Under the pieces are notes generated by a model, which was not told the origin of the DNA, ran no database searches, and saw nothing but the letters and a program-made list of their open reading frames with translations. Of a stretch of 64,000 nucleotides of DNA, positions 9,021 through 18,309 are shown piece by piece. Every line of letters starts with the position of its first letter. The stretch's first letter is position 1. Location of the stretch: assembly GCF_007754155.1 (NCBI RefSeq), contig NZ_CP037423.1:62001-126000 (forward strand), in the 5' to 3' direction. The position numbers and the translations under genes were made by a program. This DNA is from Stieleria neptunia (GTDB lineage: Bacteria; Planctomycetota; Planctomycetia; Pirellulales; Pirellulaceae).

Positions 9021-11018
9021 TCAATCGAGGGCGACCGCCTCGGCTGGAGCCCTATCGTCGGGCAAAAAATCGTCTGCGCGAAGGACCTCGACGTTCTCGA
9101 CGCAAATCGTGATCGAATGTCGGTCCACGAATTCACGCCGCAACATGTCCAGCATCGACTCGCAAACGGCGGCGGAGACCACCAATTCCAATCGCACCTG
9201 GTCCTGCTTGGTCAATCCCGACCCCAGCCCCTGGCGCCCCGCTCCCCGGCAGGGGATCGAGGTGTAGCCACAGGCCCCGCAGGCGGTGAAGTGTTCGATC
9301 AGCGTGTCTTCGAGCGACTCCGACGCCGTCACGGTGACCCGCCGCATTCGCGGCAGACTGCGTTTTCGTGCCGCGTGTGGATTGTCCGCGAGCGGTTTCA
9401 AAAAATCTAAACCGCGGACCTGGAAACTCAAGCCTTCCTGCTCGAAATCCCGTTCCAGCTCGACCAATTTCTCCATCACGCTGTGGTCGACCAATTTGGC
9501 GTCCGACAGATCCACGATCAGGTTGCGGCGTTGGACCAATCCGATGTCTTCGATCTGCCGCTTGAAGGGAATCCAGTTGCTGAACACTGCCGATTGGCGG
9601 GCGATGATCTGGCTCGTTTGCTCATCGACCTCCTCGACCTCCAGATAGGGTTTAAAGAGCGACCCCAGCGGGACGCCGTTGGAGACGTGGATGATCATTT
9701 TGAGCAGGATGCCGGCGGCCACGCCGATCAACAGGTCCGTCGCCAACACCATGAACATCGTCGTGACAAAAATCGCCAGTTGCTCTTTGCCGATCCGCCA
9801 CACATGCACGAACTCCGCCGGGTGGGCCAAGCGATACCCGGTGTAGACGAGCATCGCCGCCAGCGCCGCCAACGGGATCCGGTGCAGCACGGTGGGGATC
9901 AACGCGACGCAGCAGAGCAGAAAGATGCCGTGCCAGAAATCGGCAAATCGCGTCCGTGCACCGTTGTCGATGTTGGCTTTGGAACGCACGATTTCGGAGA
10001 TCATCGGCAATCCTCCGATGCTCGCCGCACACAGATTGGCCACGCCGACGGCGACGATGTCACGATCCATGTTGGTCTTGCGTTTCCACGGATCCAACAG
10101 ATCGATCGCCTTGGCGCTGAGCAACGATTCCAAACTGCCGATGATGAAGAACATCATCGCCCACTTCCAGGCTTTGAATTGTGACAGCGCCGAAAAGTCC
10201 GGCAGCGTGATGTCGTCGAACATGCCGAACGCCCGGTCGGGCATCTTGACCAAGTATTGCTCGCCGAGCTGGTATTCGTGGTTGGCCAACGAGTAGGCGT
10301 GCTCGTGCAACAAATCAAACCCCATGCCCATCGGAATCGCGACCAACAGGACGACCATCGGTGAGGGGACTTTTTTCAGGATCGCAACACGCCGCCCCGC
10401 CAACGGCCAACAGAACATGATCAGCAAACTGACCACACCGATCGTCGCGATCGCCGGATTGGCTTGGATCACATAGTCGGGAAACTGCCGCAGCATCTCC
10501 AACGGTCCCCCGCTGGCTCCGGTCACACCCAGGGCGACGGGAAATTGTTTGATCACGATGATGATCCCGATCGCGGCGAGCATGCCGTGGACGGCCGAGA
10601 TCGGAAAGAACTCGCCCAGAATCCCGGCCCGAAAGATCCCGAACAGGATCTGCAGGATCGCGGCGGCCACGCCGACGGCCAGTGCCGCCTTGTAGGCACT
10701 CAAGTCGGCGTCGGTCCAACCGCCGATCAGTCCGTCGCCGCCGAAGTCTTCGATGCATCCGATGGCGATCACGATCAGCCCCGCCGCGGGACCCTTGATC
10801 GTCAGCTCACTATTGCTGATGAAGGTCGTCACGATCGCCCCGATGATCGCCGTGAAGATTCCCGCGATCGGCGGGTAACCGCAGGCCAACGAGATCCCCA
10901 AGCACAACGGCAGGGCGATCAGAAAGACCAGCAGCCCGGAGACAATGTCTTGTTTGAAATAACGTCGAAATCCCGCCAGATTGCCGCGGGGTGGTTCGTC
11001 GATCAGAGGGGCGGACAT
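9021..11018 (-). CDS. SulP family anion transporter with STAS and C-terminal SbtB/PII-like domain
   Basis: 665 residues from ATG 11018. The frame is open further upstream, but that part overlaps the divergent regulator. Residues about 20-440 form the SulP transporter ([18 protein letters not shown] near 35, [33 protein letters not shown]). A STAS domain follows (about 467-555; [16 protein letters not shown]). The last ~108 residues resemble the cyanobacterial PII-like protein Sbt[20 protein letters not shown], a [11 protein letters not shown]-loop-like stretch, a LELVVSA strand and a closing [17 protein letters not shown]. SulP proteins move sulfate, bicarbonate or other anions. The SbtB-like tail and nearby carbonic anhydrase favour bicarbonate, but this is inference. 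It is likely co-transcribed with the CLC gene. Confidence 0.85.
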   Translation of the reverse strand: MSAPLIDEPPRGNLAGFRRYFKQDIVSGLLVFLIALPLCLGISLACGYPPIAGIFTAIIGAIVTTFISNSELTIKGPAAGLIVIAIGCIEDFGGDGLIGGWTDADLSAYKAALAVGVAAAILQILFGIFRAGILGEFFPISAVHGMLAAIGIIIVIKQFPVALGVTGASGGPLEMLRQFPDYVIQANPAIATIGVVSLLIMFCWPLAGRRVAILKKVPSPMVVLLVAIPMGMGFDLLHEHAYSLANHEYQLGEQYLVKMPDRAFGMFDDITLPDFSALSQFKAWKWAMMFFIIGSLESLLSAKAIDLLDPWKRKTNMDRDIVAVGVANLCAASIGGLPMISEIVRSKANIDNGARTRFADFWHGIFLLCCVALIPTVLHRIPLAALAAMLVYTGYRLAHPAEFVHVWRIGKEQLAIFVTTMFMVLATDLLIGVAAGILLKMIIHVSNGVPLGSLFKPYLEVEEVDEQTSQIIARQSAVFSNWIPFKRQIEDIGLVQRRNLIVDLSDAKLVDHSVMEKLVELERDFEQEGLSFQVRGLDFLKPLADNPHAARKRSLPRMRRVTVTASESLEDTLIEHFTACGACGYTSIPCRGAGRQGLGSGLTKQDQVRLELVVSAAVCESMLDMLRREFVDRHSITICVENVEVLRADDFLPDDRAPAEAVALD

Positions 11019-11227
11019 CAGCGTCTTGGGGTGGGGGGATTGCAGGAAACAGGACCAGGACGACGCGGCTCGGGGCTTGTGCCGGCATGGCGTGCCGCGC
11101 ATATTCCAAGTCGCCAACGATGCCGGGTGCCGGATCCCCGGGCGTGGGGTGTCGTGGTCGGTGAAACCGAACGTCCTCGAGCGTCCAGAGCGGGCCGGTT
11201 TCGGCGGGTGATCGGCATCGCAAATGC

Positions 11228-11246
11228 AAAGCAGGGTTCGTGCCAA
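11228..11246 (-). promoter_or_regulatory. sigma-54 (-24/-12) promoter upstream of SulP
   Basis: Read on the minus strand the sequence is TTGGCACGAACCCTGCTTT. Against the consensus YTGGCACGNNNNTTGCW it differs only at the first T of TTGC. The GG and GC dinucleotides are ten bases apart as required. It faces the SulP-CLC genes and would start transcription near 11219, giving a leader of about 200 nt. The divergently encoded neighbour is a sigma-54 activator. Confidence 0.72.
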
Positions 11247-11309
11247 CCACGACGGTTGGCCTGATTCGCCGTGTTTTGGCGCCTTGCCGTCTCGTGCTCG
11301 CCCGATAAA

Positions 11310-11346
11310 CGTGCAAGCGGTTGCACGCGGCATGCAATCCGTTGCA
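11310..11346. promoter_or_regulatory. two tandem palindromes, probable enhancer (UAS) for the sigma-54 activator
   Basis: Two inverted repeats share the core TGCAA-N4-TTGCA. The first, CGTGCAA-GCGG-TTGCACG (11310-11327), is perfect over 7 bp arms; the second is TGCAA-TCCG-TTGCA (11333-11346). Their centres are 21 bp apart, two helical turns. They lie about 100 and 120 bases upstream of the predicted SulP transcription start, the usual place for NtrC-family enhancers. They are also only 35-71 bases upstream of the activator's own start, so they could mediate autoregulation. Confidence 0.65.
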
Positions 11347-11381
11347 GTCTCCGATCGGTTTGAATTCCCCAACAACGTCCC

Positions 11382-12740
11382 ATGACAGAACCCGTCCGAA
11401 TCCTGATCGTTGACGATGAGCCGCACATCCGTAGCGGTTTGGCGAAAGGTCTTGCCAAATCGGGAGACGTCATCGACACGGCCGGCGACGTCAATCAAGC
11501 GCTGGACAAATTGGAGCGATCGGAATACCAGGTGGTGATCGCCGATGTCCGCTTGCCCGGCGACCGCGACGGGTTGGATTTGGTGTCGTGGATTCAACAG
11601 CGCTGTCCGGAAACCAACACGTTGGTGATCACGGCGCACGGCACGGTCGAGACGGCCGTCGATGCGATGCGGCGCGGCGCGTTTGACTTCATCACCAAAC
11701 CCGTCGATTTGAATCTGATTCGCCAGCAAGTCGGCCGGGCCTTGGACCATGGCCGTTTGCAGAGCGAAAACAGGGTCCTTCGCGACCGGCTGGCCGACGC
11801 GGGGGCGATCTCCGAAATCATCGGCAATTGCACGATCATGCAGGAGTTGTTTCAGCAACTGCGGCAGGTCGCCGACACCGACGCGACCGTCTTCATCCAA
11901 GGCGAAAGCGGCACCGGCAAGGAACTGGTCGCCCGCGCCTTGCATGATCTGAGCAGTCGATCCGGCGGAGAATTTGTCGCCGTGAACCTGGGGGCGCTCC
12001 CGGAGTCGCTGCTGGAAAGCGAACTGTTCGGCCACGAGAAGGGATCGTTCACCGGTGCCTCACGGCAAAAACCGGGCTGCTTTGAACAGGCCCGCGGCGG
12101 CACCCTGTTTTTGGACGAAATCACCGAGATTCCGACCAAGAGCCAAGTCGATTTGCTCCGCGTCCTGGAAACCGGACAATTCCAGCGGGTGGGCGGCGAA
12201 GCGCTGTTGAGCTCCGATGCCCGCATCGTCTCGGCGACCAACAAGGACCCGCTGTCGCTGATCGACGAGGGGGTCTTTCGCGACGACCTGTATTACCGTC
12301 TGAACATCGTCCCGTTGGTGATCCCGCCGCTGCGGAAGCGTCGCGACGACATTCCGTTGTTGGTCGAGCACTTCGTCCAGCATTTTTGCCAGCGGCACAA
12401 ACGGCCGGCCAAACAGTTCACCGACGACGCGTTGGAAGCATTGGTGGCGGCCAGCTGGCCGGGCAACGTCCGCCAGTTGCGCAACGTCGTCGAGCGGTTG
12501 GTGGTCACCCACGTCGGCGACCGCATCGACGCGGACAGTCTGCCGTCGGAATTGACCGTCGTCCCAGCCGTCGGATCATCGCAGGTCCAGACCTTGGCCG
12601 AAGCGACCGAGTCGGCCGAGAAGGAGGCCATCAAGGTGGCGCTGGTCGCGTGCGGCTTCCATCGCGAACAAACCGCCCGCACACTCGGCGTCAGCGTCCG
12701 CACGCTGCACTACAAAATGAGTCGCTACGGGCTGCACTGA
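11382..12740 (+). CDS. NtrC-family sigma-54-dependent response regulator
   Basis: 452 residues. Receiver domain 1-120: acidic pocket D11/D12, phospho-acceptor D55 ([10 protein letters not shown]), T84 and K106. AAA+ sigma-54 interaction domain about 143-375: Walker A GESGTGKE (174-181), L1 loop GSFTGA (221-226, a Ser variant of GAFTGA) and Walker [10 protein letters not shown] (239-247). The C-terminal Fis-type helix-turn-helix contains [16 protein letters not shown]. It should activate sigma-54 promoters when phosphorylated. No histidine kinase is adjacent, so the partner is unknown. The divergent SulP promoter and the tandem palindromes between the genes make the SulP-CLC genes its most likely target. 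Confidence 0.93.
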   Translation: MTEPVRILIVDDEPHIRSGLAKGLAKSGDVIDTAGDVNQALDKLERSEYQVVIADVRLPGDRDGLDLVSWIQQRCPETNTLVITAHGTVETAVDAMRRGAFDFITKPVDLNLIRQQVGRALDHGRLQSENRVLRDRLADAGAISEIIGNCTIMQELFQQLRQVADTDATVFIQGESGTGKELVARALHDLSSRSGGEFVAVNLGALPESLLESELFGHEKGSFTGASRQKPGCFEQARGGTLFLDEITEIPTKSQVDLLRVLETGQFQRVGGEALLSSDARIVSATNKDPLSLIDEGVFRDDLYYRLNIVPLVIPPLRKRRDDIPLLVEHFVQHFCQRHKRPAKQFTDDALEALVAASWPGNVRQLRNVVERLVVTHVGDRIDADSLPSELTVVPAVGSSQVQTLAEATESAEKEAIKVALVACGFHREQTARTLGVSVRTLHYKMSRYGLH

Positions 12741-12769
12741 GTGGCCAATGTCAGTGGCACAACGCAACC

Positions 12770-12888
12770 GGCCTGTCGATTAAGTGAGCCGCGACGCGTA
12801 AGCGGCCGGGCATTCAGGCGCCCGCCCGAGGCCTTACGGCCAGCGGCTCACCATTGCTTCAACAAATCCCATCAAACCGACAGGCCGC
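12770..12888. repeat. 119-bp MITE/REP-like palindromic element, copy 1
   Basis: An imperfect palindrome. The outer ends GGCCTGTCGAT and ACCGACAGGCC pair, and the inner arms GTGAGCCGC and GCGGCTCAC pair. A near-identical copy in the opposite orientation is at 47284-47398, matching through GAGCCGCGACGCGTAAGCGG and beyond. There is no ORF. It lies between the convergent regulator and carbonic anhydrase genes. Confidence 0.8.
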
Positions 12889-12975
12889 AAGCCCTCCGAT
12901 GACCGCCAAGACCGGAGAGTTTGCGCCCGTCCGCTACCATCGACGTGTGCCGTCCGATGTCCCTCGGACGTCATG

Positions 12976-13641
12976 CTAGATCGGCGGAAGCGTGCGGACT
13001 TGTGCGTCGACCGGCAGCGTGATGTCTTGCAGCGGTTTGAACTGAGCCTCGTCGGGGTCATACGCAAACACTTCACCGGTTTCGAACTTGTACACCCAAC
13101 CGTGCAGCTTCAACTGCCCGCGTCCGATCGCGGCGGCGACCGAAGGATGCGTCCGCAGACTTTCCAGTTGAACCAAGACGTTTTCTTCGACGGTCAACGT
13201 CAGCCGCTTTTCCGGGTCGGTCAGATGGTTGTAGTTCTCTTCGACGATCCGTCGCGTCGCTTCGGCGTGCTCCAGGTAGGCTTTGACCGCGGGCAGTTTT
13301 TCGATCGATTCGGGGTCCAACAATCCCGCCATCGCTCCGCAATGGGAGTGTCCGCAGATCACGATGTCGCGGACTTTCAAAACGCTGACCGCGTACTCGA
13401 TCGTCGCCGCTTCACCACCGTGAACGCTGCCGTAGGGAGGCACGATGTTGCCCGCGGTCCGCTGAATGAACAGCTCGCCGGGTCGGGTTTGGGTCAGCCG
13501 GCTCGGATCGATCCGCGAATCCGAACAGGTCACGAACAACGCCAGCGGGCTCTGTCCTTCGACCAACGTTTCGAATAACTGTTGGTCTTGGCTGAACAGT
13601 TCACGCTGAAATCGGTGAATTCCATCGACTAATTTTTGCAT
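12976..13641 (-). CDS. beta-class carbonic anhydrase
   Basis: 221 residues from the ATG at 13641, which has AGGA eight bases upstream. It interconverts CO2 and bicarbonate. The zinc and catalytic residues of the beta class are present: C39, D41 and R43 in CSDSR, and H98 and C101 in [17 protein letters not shown] (61-69) and the [12 protein letters not shown] segment are also typical. It converges with the sigma-54 regulator, separated by a palindromic element, and belongs by function with the SulP transporter on the other side. I found no sigma-54 promoter or TGCAA-N4-TTGCA site in its own upstream region. Confidence 0.95.
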   Translation of the reverse strand: MQKLVDGIHRFQRELFSQDQQLFETLVEGQSPLALFVTCSDSRIDPSRLTQTRPGELFIQRTAGNIVPPYGSVHGGEAATIEYAVSVLKVRDIVICGHSHCGAMAGLLDPESIEKLPAVKAYLEHAEATRRIVEENYNHLTDPEKRLTLTVEENVLVQLESLRTHPSVAAAIGRGQLKLHGWVYKFETGEVFAYDPDEAQFKPLQDITLPVDAQVRTLPPI

Positions 13642-13948
13642 CGTCAAAATCCTGGTGCGGAAGTGGATAGACCGCCTGAAAAGGTGCCGGAGAAGCGGGT
13701 GACCGAGTTTATCAAAGAAGCATCGGTCCTGTCGTCTGTAATCCTATCGGAAACAATTCGCTTGCCGGCTGTAAGATTTTCGTGCTTGCGGTGCACTAGG
13801 TTCGTAGGAAACCCCTGGTGATCTGCGATCGATTCGATCCGCCAACCGATCCGCCAGCAACGAAACGCGAAACTTTGCGGCCCGTCGCGTGTTGGAACAC
13901 TACCGTCGCTCGTCACTCTTCACGCTCGCTTGTCCCGGGAGAAATCCG
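13642..13948. other. intergenic region upstream of carbonic anhydrase and DUF1549 genes
   Basis: About 300 bases between divergent genes. It should contain both promoters. No palindrome, RNA gene or recognised operator stands out. The reading frame of the plus-strand gene is open from GTG 13889, but the ribosome-binding site supports a start at 13949. Confidence 0.4.
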
Positions 13949-16642
13949 GTGTTTTTCCAGCGAATTTCACGATCTGTCGTTTTTTTCGTCAGCGCCGCCT
14001 CGCTGGTGGGGGTGGCCGGTTTTGCCGCCGCCGCCGACGACGTTGCCGCGGCGCCGTTGACGCCCGAGCAAGCGAAGTTTTTTGAAACCAAGATCCGACC
14101 CGTGCTGGTCCGCGAGTGCTATGGCTGTCACAGCAAACAAGCCGGACAGAGCAAGGGGGGGCTACGCTTAGACACCCAGGCGGCGATGATCGACGGCGGC
14201 GACAGCGGCCCGGCGATCGTACCCGGCGATCTGGACGCGAGTCTGTTTTTCGGCGCGATCACGCACACCGATTTCGTGATGCCGCCCAAGCGAAAACTGA
14301 CCGATGCCGAGATCGCCGATTTTCGAACCTGGATCCTGGACGGGGCGCCGGACCCGCGTGTCGTCACACCGGTCCAAGCCCCGACGCAGACGATCGATGA
14401 CGAGATGATCGCCCAAGCCAAACGCACCTTTTGGGCCTATCAAACACCGCGACGCAGCCAACCGCCCGAACCCGACGCACAGCACGCGGCCTGGTCCAAG
14501 GCGACGATCGATCGTTTCCTCTGGAAAGCACTCGACGACGCCGGATTGCAGCCCGCCGGCGACGCGCCGGCCCCGATCGTGTTGCGACGACTGTGTTTTG
14601 ATCTGATCGGATTGCCGCCCACCCCCGAACAACTGCAGTGGTTCACCGCCGCCTACGACAAAAACCCCGACGCCGCCGTCGCCCGCGTCGTGGATCGATT
14701 GTTGGATTCGGACCAGTTCGGCGAGCATTGGGGGCGTCACTGGTTGGACGTCGTCCGTTACGGCGAATCGACCGGACGCGAAGTGAATATGACCTACCCG
14801 AACGCCTGGCGCTACCGCGACTATGTCATCGATTCGGTCAACGCAGACAAACCGTACGACGAGTTCGTCCAAGAACAAATCGCCGGTGATCTGTTGCCGG
14901 CGGCCGACGACGACGAATGGTCCGAACACCTGGTGGCCACCGGCTTCCTGGCGATCGGCACCAAGAACGTCAACGAGCAGAGCGGCGCCCAGTTTGCCGC
15001 CGATGTGGCCGACGAACAGATCGATGCCACCACGCGGGTGTTCCTCGGAACCTCGGTCGCCTGTGCCCGCTGTCACGATCACAAATTCGATCCGATTCGC
15101 CAAACCGATTATTACGCGATGGCCGGAATCTTTCGCAGCACCAAAACATTCTTCGGCACACCGCCGTCGCAATACGGCAGCTTCGGCGGTCCGCAGCAAC
15201 GCCGCATGAGCAGCCTGATCTTGTTGCCGACCGATGAACCCGATCCGGTCGGTCGGTCTTACTCCCCCGAAGAACTGCAACAGTTGCATCAAGACATCCG
15301 TGATCGACAAGCCGATCTGGTCGGGCTTCGTCGCGGGGAGAGTGCGACGAGCACCCGCCCGGGCGCCTCGGCCCAACAGATGCGGATTCGGCTGACCAAC
15401 GAACTCGGCACGCTGTCGGCCAAGCTGGGAGTCGTCGACGAAAACGGGCAACCGCGAAGCTATTGCATGGGCGTTCAAGACGCCGACACCGTGGGGGATG
15501 CCCCGTTGTTGGTGCGCGGCGAAATCGATCAGCCGGCCGGACGCATCCAACGCGACTTGCCCGCCGCCCTCAGCGACGTGTCGTTTTCACCCAAGCCCGG
15601 CACCAGCGGACGACTGGAATTGGCGCGCTGGATCGGCAGCGACGACAACACACTGGCCGCACGCGTGATGGTCAACCGGATTTGGCAACACGTCTTCGGC
15701 CAGGGAATCGTGCCGACGACCGAAGATTTTGGCATGACCGGGACGGCCCCTTCGCACCCCGAACTGCTCGATCACCTGGCGATCGAATTCGTCCAATCGG
15801 GCTGGTCCGTCAAAACCATGATTCGTCAAATGATGCAGACGCGGGCCTACCGAATGCAGAGCAGCTTTGACGTCGCCAGCCACGAAGCGGACCCGGACAA
15901 TCGGTTGCTGTGGCGGGCCAACGTGAAACGGCTGAACGCCGAATCGCTGCGCGACGCGATGCTCGTGATCGCGAATCAACTGGAAACCGAGCGGCCGACG
16001 GGATCCAAGGTTGCCCAAGCCGGTTACAGCCGTGTCCGAGACGGACAACTGGGCGATCCCCGCGATGCCATCCGCCGCAGCATGCAAACCACGTTGACCA
16101 GCCGGCGCGGCCGATTGGGCCCGATCTTCGACCGGATGCGAAGCGGCAATCCACGCGAGCAAGCGTTGGCCCGAAACCAGTTGCGATCGGCGATCGGCAA
16201 CCAACAGATGGCGGAACTCGCCGCCAAGGCCTATGAGGAAGGTTCACTGGATGACGTCGCGGACAATCACCGCAGTGTTTATTTGCCCGTGGTGCGTGAC
16301 TTCGTGCCGCGATCGTTGGAAGTGTTTGACTTTGCCGATCCGAGCATGGTGATCGGCACCCGCGAAACATCCAACACGCCCAATCAGGCACTCTACATGT
16401 TGAACAATCCGCTCACCATGCGGCTCAGCGAAGCGTTTGCCGAGCGGCTGATCGATGAAGGGCGATCGACGAAAGAACGTGTCGAAATGGCGTTCGTGTT
16501 GGCGTACGGACGTCCGCCGTCGGCCGCCGAACGCAGCGCCTCGCATCGTTTTCTCCGTTCGTCGGGCCTGTTGCCCAAATCATCGCTGGCCGCGTTTTGT
16601 CAGTCGCTCTTCGCGGCCGCCGAATTTCGATATTTGAATTAG
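13949..16642 (+). CDS. DUF1549/DUF1553 protein with planctomycete cytochrome C-like domain
   Basis: 897 residues from GTG 13949, chosen because GGAG lies seven bases upstream and a signal peptide begins immediately (VFFVSAASLVGVAGFAAAAD). The N-terminal cytochrome-like domain has FFETKIRPVLVRECYGCHS, a CxxCH heme motif. DUF1549 follows (LCFDLIGLPPTPEQ; FGEHWGRHWLDVVRY) with a second CARCHDHKFDPI motif, also CxxCH. DUF1553 makes up the C-terminal third (RVMVNRIWQHVFGQGIVPT; TSNTPNQALYMLNNP). The product is exported and probably binds heme. The DUF1501 gene starts 45 bases downstream, the standard planctomycete pair. The role is unproven; polysaccharide-related functions are often proposed. Confidence 0.9.
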   Translation: MFFQRISRSVVFFVSAASLVGVAGFAAAADDVAAAPLTPEQAKFFETKIRPVLVRECYGCHSKQAGQSKGGLRLDTQAAMIDGGDSGPAIVPGDLDASLFFGAITHTDFVMPPKRKLTDAEIADFRTWILDGAPDPRVVTPVQAPTQTIDDEMIAQAKRTFWAYQTPRRSQPPEPDAQHAAWSKATIDRFLWKALDDAGLQPAGDAPAPIVLRRLCFDLIGLPPTPEQLQWFTAAYDKNPDAAVARVVDRLLDSDQFGEHWGRHWLDVVRYGESTGREVNMTYPNAWRYRDYVIDSVNADKPYDEFVQEQIAGDLLPAADDDEWSEHLVATGFLAIGTKNVNEQSGAQFAADVADEQIDATTRVFLGTSVACARCHDHKFDPIRQTDYYAMAGIFRSTKTFFGTPPSQYGSFGGPQQRRMSSLILLPTDEPDPVGRSYSPEELQQLHQDIRDRQADLVGLRRGESATSTRPGASAQQMRIRLTNELGTLSAKLGVVDENGQPRSYCMGVQDADTVGDAPLLVRGEIDQPAGRIQRDLPAALSDVSFSPKPGTSGRLELARWIGSDDNTLAARVMVNRIWQHVFGQGIVPTTEDFGMTGTAPSHPELLDHLAIEFVQSGWSVKTMIRQMMQTRAYRMQSSFDVASHEADPDNRLLWRANVKRLNAESLRDAMLVIANQLETERPTGSKVAQAGYSRVRDGQLGDPRDAIRRSMQTTLTSRRGRLGPIFDRMRSGNPREQALARNQLRSAIGNQQMAELAAKAYEEGSLDDVADNHRSVYLPVVRDFVPRSLEVFDFADPSMVIGTRETSNTPNQALYMLNNPLTMRLSEAFAERLIDEGRSTKERVEMAFVLAYGRPPSAAERSASHRFLRSSGLLPKSSLAAFCQSLFAAAEFRYLN

Positions 16643-16687
16643 GACCCGTGAAAGCCTGTCCCACTTGTCAATCACCTCGGAAATCCA

Positions 16688-18082
16688 ATGTACACACGTC
16701 GCGATCTGCTCAAACACACTTCGGCCGGGTTTGGTTACTTGGCGCTTGCCGGGCTGACATCCCTGTCCCGCACGTCCGCCCTGGGGGCAGGGGCGGATAT
16801 CGCGGCCAACCCGCTGTCGCCCAAGCCATCGCACTTCCCGGCGAAAGCGAAGCGGGTGATTTTTCTGTGCATGCAAGGCGGTCCCTCGCACGTCGATACC
16901 TTCGACTACAAACCGGCCTTGGCGTCCGACGATGGAAAACGTGGCAAGTACGGCGGCGCGTTGCTCAAGTCACCGTGGCAATTCCGTCAACGCGGCGAAA
17001 GCGGATTGTGGATCTCGGATCTGTTCCCCGAGGTCGCCAAGCACGCCGATGAAATGTGTTTGATTCGGTCGATGCATTGTGATCAACCGGTGCACCCGGG
17101 CGCGATGACGCAGATGCACACCGGGACGGCGCAGTTCGTGCGGCCCTCGTTGGGTGCCTGGACGCTATACGGTCTGGGCACCGAAAACGAAAGTCTGCCC
17201 GGATTCGTCTCGCTCAGTCCCCCCGCGGGCAGTTCGCGCAACTACAGCAGCGCGTTCTTGCCGGCGATCTACGGCGGCACCAAAGTCGGCGGGTCGGGCA
17301 ATCGCTTTGCCCAAGCGGCGCGGTTTGCTTCCGGCGGCGGCCAGGCGGTGCCGGACATCAGCAACCCGAAACGAACGACCGATCAACAGCGGCGACAACT
17401 CGACTTCATCCAATCACTCAATCGCAGCCAAATGCCGGCCGGAGACGGGGCGAACGTCGAAGGGGTGATCCAGTCCTATGAGTTGGCGTTTCGAATGCAA
17501 GACGCGATGCCGGAGCTGATGGATCTGTCGGGCGAAGACCAACGCACGATTGCGATGTACGGCGCGGATTCCGGACCGACCCAGACGTTCGGGCGACAGT
17601 GCTTGCTGGCCCGTCGGTTTGCCGAAGCCGGCGTGCGGTTCATCGAAGTCACGCACGGCAATTGGGACCAGCACAACCGTTTGACCGAAGACCACGCCGC
17701 CCGGGCCGAGGCCTGTGATCAACCGATCGCGGCGCTGCTGGCCGATCTGAAACAACGCGACATGCTCAAAGACACGTTGGTGATGTGGGGCGGCGAGTTC
17801 GGACGGACGCCGTCGGCCCAAAACGGAAACGGCCGCAACCACAACAACAAGGGATACACGTTGTGGATGGCCGGCGGAGGAACCAAGGGCGGTTTCAGCT
17901 ACGGGGCGACCGACGAACACGGATTCGAAGCGGTGGAAAACAAGTGCCATGTCCATGACTGGCACGCCACCGTGTTGCACCTGTTGGGTCTGGACCACAC
18001 GCGGCTGACCTATCGTTATGCCGGACGCGATTTCCGCCTGACCGACGTCTACGGGAACGTGGCGACGGACATCGTCGCGTAG
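16688..18082 (+). CDS. DUF1501 protein with Tat signal
   Basis: 464 residues. The twin-arginine signal TRRDLLKHTSAGFGYLALAG is at the extreme N-terminus, so the folded protein should be exported by Tat. The DUF1501 body shows VIFLCMQGGPSHVDTFDYKP near residue 57 and WGGEFGRTPSAQNGNGRNHN near 363, which place it in the alkaline-phosphatase/sulfatase-like fold superfamily. An HDWHATVLHLLGLDH motif lies near the C-terminus. It forms a two-gene unit with the preceding DUF1549/1553 gene. The enzymatic activity is not established for the family. Confidence 0.92.
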   Translation: MYTRRDLLKHTSAGFGYLALAGLTSLSRTSALGAGADIAANPLSPKPSHFPAKAKRVIFLCMQGGPSHVDTFDYKPALASDDGKRGKYGGALLKSPWQFRQRGESGLWISDLFPEVAKHADEMCLIRSMHCDQPVHPGAMTQMHTGTAQFVRPSLGAWTLYGLGTENESLPGFVSLSPPAGSSRNYSSAFLPAIYGGTKVGGSGNRFAQAARFASGGGQAVPDISNPKRTTDQQRRQLDFIQSLNRSQMPAGDGANVEGVIQSYELAFRMQDAMPELMDLSGEDQRTIAMYGADSGPTQTFGRQCLLARRFAEAGVRFIEVTHGNWDQHNRLTEDHAARAEACDQPIAALLADLKQRDMLKDTLVMWGGEFGRTPSAQNGNGRNHNNKGYTLWMAGGGTKGGFSYGATDEHGFEAVENKCHVHDWHATVLHLLGLDHTRLTYRYAGRDFRLTDVYGNVATDIVA

Positions 18083-18111
18083 CGGCTTTGTCAAGGTTTA
18101 GAATTGGGGTA

Positions 18112-18161
18112 AGCTTCCAGCTTGCCGCCTCGTTTCACTCGTGAAACGCAAGCTGGAAGCT
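18112..18161 (+). terminator. long hairpin, probable transcription end of the DUF1549-DUF1501 unit
   Basis: A perfect 14-bp inverted repeat, AGCTTCCAGCTTGC (18112-18125) and GCAAGCTGGAAGCT (18148-18161). Its loop contains a second small hairpin GTTTCAC-TC-GTGAAAC. There is no T-run directly after it, so it may instead be a dispersed palindromic element. It lies 30 bases after the DUF1501 stop. Confidence 0.5.
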
Positions 18162-18309
18162 GACGCCACTTTGTCCGGACACCTGCCCACTCGGTGGGGG
18201 TAGCGGAGTGGGCAGGCACCCCGACTTGTCAAGTCGCATGCCTGCCGGTCAGACTACAGACCGCGTCGATCACACCCGCATCCACCCTTCTCGCGAATCC
18301 GCCTGCGTC

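Noticed and set aside
8969..9136. N-terminal extension of the CLC protein to GTG 9136
   Set aside because: It overlaps the end of SulP in another frame and has no membrane or family features.
11019..12035. N-terminal extension of the SulP protein to 12035
   Set aside because: The extension runs antisense through the divergent regulator gene and the SulP signature begins right after ATG 11018.
13889..13948. Start of the DUF1549/1553 gene at GTG 13889
   Set aside because: The GGAG seven bases before GTG 13949 and the immediate signal peptide favour the later start.
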